A DNA stretch of 64,000 nt from Candidatus Poribacteria bacterium (GTDB lineage: Bacteria > Poribacteria > WGA-4E > JAJDTR01), in NCBI GenBank assembly GCA_028820655.1, contig JAPPIK010000061.1, positions 50,337-114,336 on the forward strand, given 5' to 3'. Made by a program: the position numbers and the translations under genes. The notes under the pieces were generated by a model that searched no databases, had not been told where the DNA came from, and saw only the letters and a program-made list of their open reading frames with translations. Of the stretch, positions 18,261 through 25,995 are shown piece after piece (the first letter of the stretch is position 1; each line of letters opens with the position of its first letter).

Positions 18261-19142
18261 TTAGTCCATGGCGGCAACCGCATCTTCACCGAAGTGTTCG
18301 ATGAGCCATCCTCTCAGGGGCACATCCTCGTCTTTCGGTGCGTAGCGACCATTCTCCGACGAGGCATTACCCAACAACTGCTTTCGAATCGGGTCGCAAC
18401 GTTCGTGTTCATACAGTCGTTCTATGGTCACGCCTGTAGTTTTGGGGCGAATCCAACGATAGCCGTATCCGTAGAAAATCGACTTGCGCGTAATAGTTGA
18501 ATGATTGGGACTACGAGAATGCCACATCCGCCTATCGAAAAACACCGCAGTTCCCGGTTTCACACAGATGGGTATTGCCTCATCCGGCATACCATCAGCG
18601 CCAATGAGACGGGGATCTCGCCCTACTTCCGAGAAGGATGACGGCACTCCCGACGAAAGGTGGCTACCGGGGATGATGAGGAAGTTACCCCTACCCGGCT
18701 CCGACATGTCGCTAAGAAAATAGGCAACTTTGAGTGATAGGCGCGGCGCCACAGAAGTTTTGAGTTCGACGTTGACTCGGGCGCTGTCTTGATGCCATTC
18801 CAACCACTCCTCTTCTGGCAAAGGCGGTCTGAGGTCCATGTGTGCGGTGTATGAAAAGATGTTCCAACCCAGAATGCCCCAGACTCTCGGAAATGTGGTG
18901 TGCCAATCGAGCAGATCGAGAAAAGCGTCATCCTCTGTCGGGGAACGGAAGATAAAACTATACCACGATTCGCCGTTGGCTATTCCAGCATTCACATCCT
19001 CTTCATACAGGCGATCCATTGCTCCGGAGAACCGATTTACCACCGTCTGAGACATGGCATCTTCAACGATTAAGTAACCTTGTTCCTCGAAATGGGCGCG
19101 TTCTTCGTCCGTCAATGCATGTACGAGGCAGTCTTCGCGCAT
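18261..19142 (-). CDS. Phytanoyl-CoA dioxygenase family protein (2)
   Basis: 293 residues. Iron ligands are seen as H117-x-D119 (EWHQDSARV) and H208 (RRMWHSRSPNHS), with downstream arginine. FLIIPGSHLSSG is the usual strand before the distal ligand. The start ATG 19142 follows CCGGAGAATAATA. Same family as 17143-17961 and 25122-25916 but clearly divergent from both, so these are not recent duplicates. Confidence 0.87.
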   Translation of the reverse strand: MREDCLVHALTDEERAHFEEQGYLIVEDAMSQTVVNRFSGAMDRLYEEDVNAGIANGESWYSFIFRSPTEDDAFLDLLDWHTTFPRVWGILGWNIFSYTAHMDLRPPLPEEEWLEWHQDSARVNVELKTSVAPRLSLKVAYFLSDMSEPGRGNFLIIPGSHLSSGVPSSFSEVGRDPRLIGADGMPDEAIPICVKPGTAVFFDRRMWHSRSPNHSTITRKSIFYGYGYRWIRPKTTGVTIERLYEHERCDPIRKQLLGNASSENGRYAPKDEDVPLRGWLIEHFGEDAVAAMD

Positions 19143-19274
19143 TATTATTCTCCGGACGTTTTTTCTCCTGGTTCGTGTTCAGGGGATTGTGGGTTGTCCA
19201 TCAATATCGATCCCATGTGAGAATCTTGTAGGTAACGCGCCGTGTACGTGTTGTGGTTCAAAACGGTGGGCATG

Positions 19275-19311
19275 GGATCTCTACCGCGCTCGCTATCCAC
19301 TCACTTGATCA
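19275..19311 (+). repeat. Dispersed 36-bp repeat, copy c
   Basis: Reads GGGATCTCTACCGCGCTCGC and ends CACTTGATC. Confidence 0.65.
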
Positions 19312-19630
19312 TTCGCTAGCCACTCGTTTGATTCCACCCTACAAAACTGTCGGGCGAATCGGCTAACGACAGTGTGAAAAGAAACGCCAACAGAGCGTCG
19401 ATTTAATCAGTACGTTTGCATTATCCGAGATGGAAGATTCCTTTGGTGGTGCGGGTTCTCGGTATTCTTAATGCCAACAAAATGCCAATAGAAAAAGAAA
19501 GTTCGGCTGCGATGGGATCTTGTCATGTACGAATGGCAACAGCGACAGATTTAGGTAAAAGAGTGCGGCGGGCCAAACCGATCTTACCCTATTAGCGGGT
19601 TCCATTACGGATGCCGCGTGAAACCGCAGA

Positions 19631-19675
19631 GGCGTTGTGGTTGGAAACCGCACCTACCGAGTAGTGAACCTCAGC
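19631..19675 (-). repeat. REP-like unit, first of a direct pair
   Basis: TGGTTGGAAACCGCACCTACCGA followed by a conserved tail AGTGAACCTCAGCC. It matches 19743-19785 apart from the 5' stem arm and one tail base. The minus strand carries a GTAG foot next to the hairpin. Confidence 0.65.
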
Positions 19676-19742
19676 CTACCTCCTTCGTACGTATTTTCTT
19701 GAAAGAATCGGTGCTAAAATGATGCAAACAGAAGGCAAACCG

Positions 19743-19785
19743 GTGCGGTTGGAAACCGCACCTACCGAGCAGTGAACCTCAGCCT
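19743..19785 (-). repeat. REP-like unit, second of a direct pair
   Basis: A GGTGCGGTT / AACCGCACC stem, then CTACCGA on the plus strand (GTAG on the minus). The downstream tail is shared with 19631-19675. Confidence 0.68.
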
Positions 19786-19900
19786 TCGGCTTTGTGAAGA
19801 AAAAACTGGATTTCGAGCGCTGAAAATTATACCATACATATGTTAAGCTGTCAAAGTGAAGATTTTGACGAAGGCAGGACTGAAGGACTTCTATCGCACG

Positions 19901-19938
19901 GGATTCTCTATCGCGCTTGCTATTCACTCGCTTGAACG
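19901..19938 (+). repeat. Dispersed 36-bp repeat, copy d
   Basis: Reads GGATTCTCTATCGCGCTTGC and ends CGCTTGAACG. Confidence 0.65.
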
Positions 19939-19999
19939 ATTATCGCTCACTTGACCGCTCATTATCCATGCGTTTGATCGATTCCACGGCTAATGGCGC

Positions 20000-20935
20000 T
20001 CAAAGTACCGATTGAACGTCGAGTCCAACGTTTTGCAGGATGTTCGTTTTAACCTTGCAAATCATGGTATAGGCGGGGTCGAACACATTTCCAACATCGT
20101 ATTCAACACATTGACCGAGCAGGATATGGGGTTCGTTGCCTTCAAGACCGAGTTCGACTAGCCAGCGTACCATCTCGGTGGTTGCGTGCTGTACGGCTTG
20201 ATCGAGGGGACGGGCATTCCCGGCGGTGAAAATATAGTCCTCATTCTCGCCTCTAGGCCAGTGGATGCGCTTGCCTTTTATTAGACTGACAGAGAACTCG
20301 ACATCGAACGAAATCTCAACCCCGGTGCCAACGATCTCGCCGTCGCCCTGAACGGCATGGCCGTCCCCCAGAAAGAATAGCCCGCCTTCGGCGAACACGG
20401 GAAGGTAGACAGTCGCACCTTGGCAAAATCCCCGATAGTCCATGTTTCCGCCGTGCTCCGCGGATGTTGCGGTTGAAATAGCTTGTCCGCCTTGGGCTGC
20501 AACGCCGAAACAGCCTACCATGGGTTCAAGAGGGAGGCAGAACTTCCCTAAACTCGTTTCCGGGGAGATTAGAGTGGCCGTCCACTTTTCTACGTCAATA
20601 TCCCACTCGGCGCTACCGTTCTTTGGCAGGATGGAGGCAACGTAGTAAGGATCCAGGACATTTGGCGCAACAACTGTTGCCGTGCGTCCAATCCTTCGGT
20701 TGGGGAGGACTCGATCGAAGTGGACGGCTAACGTGTCGCCAGGCGCAGCATCTTCAATATAGAATGGACCGGTCTGCGGATTTGGCCCCCGCGTAACCGC
20801 CTGATCCTCAGAATCACGTCCAGCATTGTCGACTGTCGTGGTCGTCACGGTATCGCCGCTCTCAATGCGGAGAACGGGTTCGTATGTACCGAGAGCCGAG
20901 TAGTAGATGCTTGGCTCAAAATGGTGTGTTGCCAT
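20000..20935 (-). CDS. Acetamidase/formamidase family protein
   Basis: A 311-residue protein of the FmdA/AmdA family, recognised from MATHHFEPSIYYSALG, ESGDTVTTTTVDNAG, GPFYIEDAAPGDTLAV and FLGDGHAVQGDGEIVGTGVE. Members hydrolyse short-chain amides such as formamide or acetamide to ammonia and the acid. ATG 20935 is chosen over the longer frame because GGGAG lies six bases upstream. Its length is close to the family norm. It may release nitrogen from amides made by the surrounding hydrolases. Confidence 0.88.
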   Translation of the reverse strand: MATHHFEPSIYYSALGTYEPVLRIESGDTVTTTTVDNAGRDSEDQAVTRGPNPQTGPFYIEDAAPGDTLAVHFDRVLPNRRIGRTATVVAPNVLDPYYVASILPKNGSAEWDIDVEKWTATLISPETSLGKFCLPLEPMVGCFGVAAQGGQAISTATSAEHGGNMDYRGFCQGATVYLPVFAEGGLFFLGDGHAVQGDGEIVGTGVEISFDVEFSVSLIKGKRIHWPRGENEDYIFTAGNARPLDQAVQHATTEMVRWLVELGLEGNEPHILLGQCVEYDVGNVFDPAYTMICKVKTNILQNVGLDVQSVL

Positions 20936-21129
20936 CTTCATCTCCCAAGTGTCGCAATCGGTTGCGGTAACCTGCACTTACCGAGAATCGAGCAGATGCA
21001 CACAATGTAATACCGCTGCAATGCGGCTTTCACGCCCTGCAGCGGTATCGTCGCAAGACTTCGTTTCAAATGACCTTTACAGCGAATTCGGCTTATATTC
21101 ATGCCATCGAAATCAACGCACAGCGCACA

Positions 21130-21993
21130 CTACGCCGGAAAGCAACAGGCGTCCAAGACCGCCGCAATCTCGACCTCACTCAGGCGGACATAGTTTTCAT
21201 CCATGACCTCATCCAACATGGCGGTCGTCCACACATCGTAACCGGGATGTCCCTCAAAGATCCAGGGCTCCCATGCAGGCTGAATTATCACGTCCGAATC
21301 AAACTTCCATCCGATGTCGAAAACGACTTCAGGCTGCTGCCCCATAAAGACCAACTTGCCGCGATACTTACCATCCACCAGATATACATTGGGACAAGTA
21401 TAATAGAGCTTGAAACCTTCGCGGCGTAAAGCCTCCTCGGCATACGGTTGAATGATGTCCGGGTGGATGCTGGTATGCACGTTGATGTGCATGTGGCAGG
21501 TCGTCGGCATCACCGGGTATTCCAGTCCCTTTAGAAAATGACTGGACTTGAAATAGGATTCCAACGCTTTCTCTTCGGCCGTCCCGAACTCCCGGAACTG
21601 GAATTGGCGATTGTACTGATTGATGTACCAACGGTTCCAGATTAGGAGGTTGCAGCCTGACTCTCCCCCATCAAGCGGTCTTAAACCGGCGTCCTCGTCG
21701 AAGAACCAATTGAAATCGAAATGCAGTTTTCCCTTGGGCTCAATGCCGTGAAGACTTCCCATCTTCGCCCTCGGTGACATATGGTCTATCTTTCGGCTTG
21801 ATGGCCAGCCCATTCTCGCGAAATAGCTCGTCATTATGGATTCGAGAGAGTCGGGGTGCACCGATGTCGCGACATAGGCGTGGAGGTGGCTTCCATGCGG
21901 ATCAGGGTCCGGCAACGCCGCGCAGAGCCGGTGCCACTGATCCGAGTCCGCGAAATAGTATTTGACCTCTTCCAGCAGCGCTTGTCGGTGCAT
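21130..21993 (-). CDS. Uncharacterised 287-residue protein
   Basis: I do not recognise this family. From ATG 21993 the protein reads MHRQALLEEVKYYFADSDQW and is rich in aromatic residues and histidines (for example MPTTCHMHINVHTSIHPD and HLHAYVATSVHPD). The two HP-containing segments could be metal ligands or an internal duplication. No signal peptide or membrane segment is seen. The frame extends upstream into the SDR gene, but that part looks like shadow coding. It lies in a minus-strand series with the SDR and aldolase genes, so a metabolic role is likely. Confidence 0.65.
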   Translation of the reverse strand: MHRQALLEEVKYYFADSDQWHRLCAALPDPDPHGSHLHAYVATSVHPDSLESIMTSYFARMGWPSSRKIDHMSPRAKMGSLHGIEPKGKLHFDFNWFFDEDAGLRPLDGGESGCNLLIWNRWYINQYNRQFQFREFGTAEEKALESYFKSSHFLKGLEYPVMPTTCHMHINVHTSIHPDIIQPYAEEALRREGFKLYYTCPNVYLVDGKYRGKLVFMGQQPEVVFDIGWKFDSDVIIQPAWEPWIFEGHPGYDVWTTAMLDEVMDENYVRLSEVEIAAVLDACCFPA

Positions 21994-21996
21994 ATT

Positions 21997-22026
21997 GGTT
22001 ACGGCACACAAGGTGTGCCTACTACC
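21997..22026 (-). repeat. REP-like palindrome, GTAG foot
   Basis: GGCACAC-AAG-GTGTGCC stem followed by TACTACC. It is the same architecture and flank (GGTTACGG) as 2975-3004, with compensating changes in the two stem arms. It lies between two minus-strand genes. Confidence 0.68.
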
Positions 22027-22046
22027 TTTGTACTTACACAGAGATT

Positions 22047-22898
22047 TCAACCCATCTCCGAGCCGCCCGCGACGCTGATAGATAGGCCCGTAAGGTAATC
22101 CGAATCGGCGGAGGCTAGATATGCCGCGGTTTGCGCGACATCGTCGGCATCCGCTACCCGCCTCCAAGGAACGCCTGGGCCACTCTTTTTCATGAGCTCG
22201 GCGTGGCGCCCGGTTCTGTGAAACTCCTCACCTGTAATGTCTTCGCCCGACAGCGCGGGCCCGAGGAAGCTCCACCGCTCGGTGTCGACAATGGCGGGAC
22301 AGAGGGCATTTACATTGATTTGGTGTGAAGCCAATTCCATCGCCAGCGCTTGAGTAAAGCCGACAACGCCAAATTTGGCGGCACAGTAAGTGGCCATGCG
22401 CCCACGCCCTCGTTTCCCCGCCGCAGATGACATGGTGATTATCTTTCCTCCCGGTTCGCGTGACAGCATGTGGCGCGCAACCGCTCGGCAACAGAGAAAT
22501 GTACCCTTGAGGTCGACGTTATGCACCGCGTCCCACGCCTCCTCCTCCAAGTCAACTACCGGCACGCGATCCGGTCCCGGGCGCGCACCGGCGCTAGTTA
22601 CAAGTATATCGATACGTCCGAACTCCTCAACTGCTCGGAATACCATATCATCCACCTGGTCCGCGTCGGAAACGTCGGCTAAGATACTGATTGATTTTCT
22701 TTCCAGCTTCTCAATATTTTGGACGACGGAGGCTAGCCCTTCCCAATCCGTCCCCCATTCCGGGTAGGGATTACTGACGACATCGTTCACGATGACATCG
22801 GCGCCCTCTTTTGCAAGCCGCGTTGCGATGGCGCAGCCAATTCCACGTTCACCGCCGGCACCCGTCACCAGTGCAACTTTTCCGCCGAGATTGTACAT
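22047..22898 (-). CDS. SDR family oxidoreductase
   Basis: A 283-residue classical short-chain dehydrogenase. Cofactor motif TGAGGERGIG (12-21), serines 157-158 (ITMSSAAG) and catalytic YCAAK (Y171, K175). It ends LTGLSISVAGG, as expected for the C-terminal strand. The usual NNAG is TSAG here. GGAAAGGTAG precedes ATG 22898. It is likely cotranscribed with the aldolase gene 57 bases upstream. Substrate unknown. Confidence 0.9.
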   Translation of the reverse strand: MYNLGGKVALVTGAGGERGIGCAIATRLAKEGADVIVNDVVSNPYPEWGTDWEGLASVVQNIEKLERKSISILADVSDADQVDDMVFRAVEEFGRIDILVTSAGARPGPDRVPVVDLEEEAWDAVHNVDLKGTFLCCRAVARHMLSREPGGKIITMSSAAGKRGRGRMATYCAAKFGVVGFTQALAMELASHQINVNALCPAIVDTERWSFLGPALSGEDITGEEFHRTGRHAELMKKSGPGVPWRRVADADDVAQTAAYLASADSDYLTGLSISVAGGSEMG

Positions 22899-22955
22899 GT
22901 TAATCTACCTTTCCGTCAGTCGAGTTTGCGTGCGCTACTCCACACATGGAGCGTC

Positions 22956-23630
22956 TTACACCTCTCCTCCGGGGCCGTCGGCTTTGGCAACCTTTATACC
23001 CGTTCCCTCCGTTTGTCTCCGCACATACGCTTTGCATTCCTCGACTGTGGAAAATGGTGAATTGGGATGTGTTGCGATACTGATGCTTAAGTCCTGCGCG
23101 CCGAAATACAGCATGGCAATGCCGGGTTTGGCAAGTTTGCGCGCGTTCACCACCCCGTCAACCGTTTCCAACTGGAAAGTGAGAATTCCGTTTTCGTTCC
23201 ACCACTCAATGTATTCGTCGCGTTCGGTGTACTTGTCCCTACCGTAGCCGTTGGGAGGCGGGAAACTTCGAATGCCTACCGGCGGGTAATAGAACGCGCG
23301 GATGGCTTCATCGACGACAGCCTCGTCGTCAACTTGCGGGATGACGATGGCGGCGGGTCCCAAGTCGCACAGGTTTCCGATGAGATAGGCGTGTTTGGGG
23401 TGCTTGATACGCAATTGAACGGGTATCCCCAGTTCGTGCGCGTTCTTGCATAATGACCAGAGTTTCTCTTCGTCGAATGGACCGTGTTGACTACATACCC
23501 CAATCATATCGTACGATCCCTGCTTGAGGATCGCCGCAAGTTCGTCCTTGGTTGCATCCATGGGCGCGCCGCCAATATTCAGGGTTTCTCCGTTGCGAAT
23601 CCGTTCCCTTAATGTCGCGTTGTCCGGCAT
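22956..23630 (-). CDS. HpcH/HpaI aldolase family protein
   Basis: 224 residues, shorter than the usual ~250. IGVCSQHGPFDEEKLWSLCK and AIVIPQVDDEAVVDEAIRAF match the HpcH/HpaI TIM barrel, including the segment around the conserved PPVGIRSFPP loop. The family performs reversible retro-aldol cleavage of 2-keto-3-deoxy acids to pyruvate and an aldehyde. AAAGGAGAGC lies before ATG 23630. A second family member is at 31713-32501. The shortened N-terminus lacks part of the first strand and helix, so its activity is less certain. Confidence 0.8.
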   Translation of the reverse strand: MPDNATLRERIRNGETLNIGGAPMDATKDELAAILKQGSYDMIGVCSQHGPFDEEKLWSLCKNAHELGIPVQLRIKHPKHAYLIGNLCDLGPAAIVIPQVDDEAVVDEAIRAFYYPPVGIRSFPPPNGYGRDKYTERDEYIEWWNENGILTFQLETVDGVVNARKLAKPGIAMLYFGAQDLSISIATHPNSPFSTVEECKAYVRRQTEGTGIKVAKADGPGGEV

Positions 23631-23961
23631 GTCTAATGCTCTCCTTTAGATGATGCTGAAATGTTCACCGAGCGGAATGGAGTTAGTGATGATCTCTGAC
23701 GGGAAGCGATAAAAAAATCGAAAAATTGGAGTTGTATTTTACCTGTGTTTCGTGTTTTCGTCAACCCAAATATTGCGACTAATTAGGGCGTTCGTGACTA
23801 CACCGCAGGTCAACGTTATTGACGGGACCTTCAGCTTCACCTATAATAGACTGACGGATTCTGACATTTCAGACGGAGAGGGAAGCGGATGTGTCGGGCC
23901 GAGTGAAGTCTCGTCCCGAACCAGATTTGTTGCTCCCGTTAGGGAAATCCGGAGGTACTCT

Positions 23962-25125
23962 ATGACTTACGACCTACTTATCAAGGGCGGGACGCTGATT
24001 GATCCCGCACAAAGAATCCACGCGAAGAGGGACGTGGCGTTTGCCGACGGCGCGGTCGCCTGCGTAGGCGACGATTTGCCGAAGGGCGAGGCGCGCGAGG
24101 TGTTGGACGCGAGTGATCGAATCGTCACGCCGGGGTTGATCGATTTGCACGTCCACGTGTTCTACGGCGTTGGCCACTTCGGCATCGAACCGGATCCCAC
24201 CTGCCTCGCGAAAGGCGCCACAACAGTCGTCGACGCCGGTTCGTCGGGGGCGGACAACTTCACCGGTTTTCGGAGGTATGTGATTGAGGTGAGCGAGACG
24301 AGCATCTTCGCTTACCTCAACGTCTCGTCGCAAGGGATGATGACGGAGGAAATTGGCGAGTTCGAGATGCCGGAATACGCGAATGTCAGCAAGGCGTGCC
24401 AGATGATCGAGAAGCATCGCGACCTCATCTTGGGAGTCAAGGCGCGGCTGACTCGGCACAAGATTGCCAGTGAACGGTCGGGGCTGACGCCGCTGTATCG
24501 CGCACGGGAAGCGGCGGATGCGGCAGGTTTGCCCATCATGATACACCCCCAAAACGCTTGGTGCGATTCGCTGGATGACATTCTCGCCGTCATGAAGGAG
24601 CGGGATGTCTTGACACACTGTTTTCATGACCGGGCGTGCGGCATCATGGACGAGGACGGCAATGTGCGAAAATCTGTCCATGAAGCCATGGAGCGGGGGG
24701 TAATATTTGACGTGGGGCACGGCGCAGGCTCGTTTTCGTGGGAAATTGCCGAGCGTGCTATGGCGCAGGGGGTCCAGCCGCAGACAATCTCGTCTGATTT
24801 GCATTCCTTCAACGTTAACGGTCCCGTTTATGATTTAGCGAACGTCGTCACCAAATTCCTCCATCTCGGCATGAGGTTGGATGACGCCATCGCCAAGGTC
24901 ACTTCCGTGCCGGCGGAAGTGATTTTGATGCCCGACAAGATCGGAACGCTGGCTGTCGGCGCTTGGGGAGATGCAATTGTGTCCGAATTGCGCAAGGGCG
25001 AATTTCAGCTCGCCGATTCACGCGGCGCGGTACGCACCGGCAGACAGAAGTTTGTGCCGGTCACCGTTGTCAAAGGCGGACGGGTGTATCGGCAGCACGT
25101 TCAACTGAAATGGGGAGGAAGATGA
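23962..25125 (+). CDS. Amidohydrolase/deacetylase family metallohydrolase
   Basis: 387 residues. It begins MTYDLLIKGGTLIDP, the usual beta-sandwich strand, then has GLIDLHVHVFYGVG with metal ligands H63 and H65. A candidate bridging lysine lies in GVKARLTRHK, further histidines in IMIHPQ and LTHCFHD, and the active-site aspartate in SSDLHSFN. This resembles the COG3964 group of dihydroorotase-like deacetylases. GGAGG six bases before ATG 23962 fixes the start; the longer upstream frame lacks similarity. Its stop overlaps the start of the next gene (ATGA at 25122), indicating an operon. Confidence 0.87.
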   Translation: MTYDLLIKGGTLIDPAQRIHAKRDVAFADGAVACVGDDLPKGEAREVLDASDRIVTPGLIDLHVHVFYGVGHFGIEPDPTCLAKGATTVVDAGSSGADNFTGFRRYVIEVSETSIFAYLNVSSQGMMTEEIGEFEMPEYANVSKACQMIEKHRDLILGVKARLTRHKIASERSGLTPLYRAREAADAAGLPIMIHPQNAWCDSLDDILAVMKERDVLTHCFHDRACGIMDEDGNVRKSVHEAMERGVIFDVGHGAGSFSWEIAERAMAQGVQPQTISSDLHSFNVNGPVYDLANVVTKFLHLGMRLDDAIAKVTSVPAEVILMPDKIGTLAVGAWGDAIVSELRKGEFQLADSRGAVRTGRQKFVPVTVVKGGRVYRQHVQLKWGGR

Positions 25126-25916
25126 AAATTAGTCAAGAAACTTACGACCACTACTGGGAGAAGGGTTGGGTCGTCGTTGAAGGGGTGTTCGCGCCCGAAG
25201 AGGTCGAGCGCATCGCTCAACTCGCGCTTGAGGTGACGGACGACGAGATTAAACGGGGCGAATCGTCAAATTACTCCGTAGACTACGCGGGTGACGGTAG
25301 AACCATGCCGCGAAAACTTAATTCCCCGTTCGAGAAGGGCGCTGCATTCCGAACATTCGTGCTAGATTCCCGACTTCGTGACATCATCAGAGACCTTATC
25401 GGCGTCGAGCCGTTGCTGTTCGGGGATCAGATTTTCATGAAGCCGCCGCACTTCGGTACAGCCAAACCTTACCATCAGGATAACTTTTACTTCAAATGCG
25501 ACCCGGCTGATCATGTCATCACTGTTTGGGTGGCGATGGACGATGCCGATGAATCCAACGGTTGTTTACGCTATATTGAAGGCTCGCATAAGGGGCCGGT
25601 ATTGCCGCATGAGGTGCCGGATCCGGAGGAAGAGTACAATTCGGTGCCGCCGCCTGAGTTGATTGACCTGTCAAAGGAGGTGTTGGCGGAGGTGAAAAAG
25701 GGCGGCGTGGTTTTTCACCATAGCAAGATGCTGCACACGTCTCATCGCAACGAATCGGAGCGGTGGCGTCGCGGGTACGCGAGTCATTGGGCGAGCGCCG
25801 ATACGACATCGGAAATCCAGACGATTGAGAAGGGGTATTTTCGGCGGTATGATTTTTTGAGGGAGGAACGATCAACCGGGCGGAAAGATCAAGCGAGCGA
25901 ACAGCGAGTGCGATAG
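25122..25916 (+). CDS. Phytanoyl-CoA dioxygenase family protein (3)
   Basis: 264 residues, translationally coupled to the amidohydrolase (ATGA overlap; GGGGAGGAAG just upstream). The iron site is H118-x-D120 (KPYHQDNFYF), with a distal histidine in LHTSHRN. DESNGCLRYIEGSHK is the characteristic strand before it. The last residues and the stop codon are encoded by a copy of the 36-bp dispersed repeat (25887-25923), so the C-terminal tail is probably acquired and not part of the fold. The coupling suggests the two enzymes act on the same compound. Confidence 0.88.
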   Translation: MKISQETYDHYWEKGWVVVEGVFAPEEVERIAQLALEVTDDEIKRGESSNYSVDYAGDGRTMPRKLNSPFEKGAAFRTFVLDSRLRDIIRDLIGVEPLLFGDQIFMKPPHFGTAKPYHQDNFYFKCDPADHVITVWVAMDDADESNGCLRYIEGSHKGPVLPHEVPDPEEEYNSVPPPELIDLSKEVLAEVKKGGVVFHHSKMLHTSHRNESERWRRGYASHWASADTTSEIQTIEKGYFRRYDFLREERSTGRKDQASEQRVR

Positions 25917-25923
25917 GGATTCC
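25887..25923 (-). repeat. Dispersed 36-bp repeat, copy e, overlapping a gene end
   Basis: On the minus strand it reads GGAATCCCTATCGCACTCGC and ends GCTTGATC. On the plus strand it supplies the last codons and the TAG stop of the dioxygenase gene. Confidence 0.7.
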
Positions 25924-25960
25924 AGGACGATAGGGAATCCTCGTTATTCCCCATGGTGTC

Positions 25961-25992
25961 TGTTGGATTTCGCTGTGCTCAACCCAACCTAC
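25961..25992 (-). repeat. REP-like palindrome, GTAG foot
   Basis: TGTTGGATTTCGCTGTG...CCCAACCTAC, an imperfect stem whose minus strand starts GTAGGTTGGGTTGAG. A sister copy is at 40027-40058. It lies between convergent genes. Confidence 0.55.
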
Positions 25993-25995
25993 TAA

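Larger units (their letters stand above)
19143..19999. other. 857-bp gene-free region with dispersed repeats
   Basis: No convincing gene on either strand; the short ORFs are unlike proteins. It contains two copies of the 36-bp repeat (19275-19311, 19901-19938) and two nearly identical REP-like units (19631-19675, 19743-19785). It separates two minus-strand genes. Confidence 0.7.
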
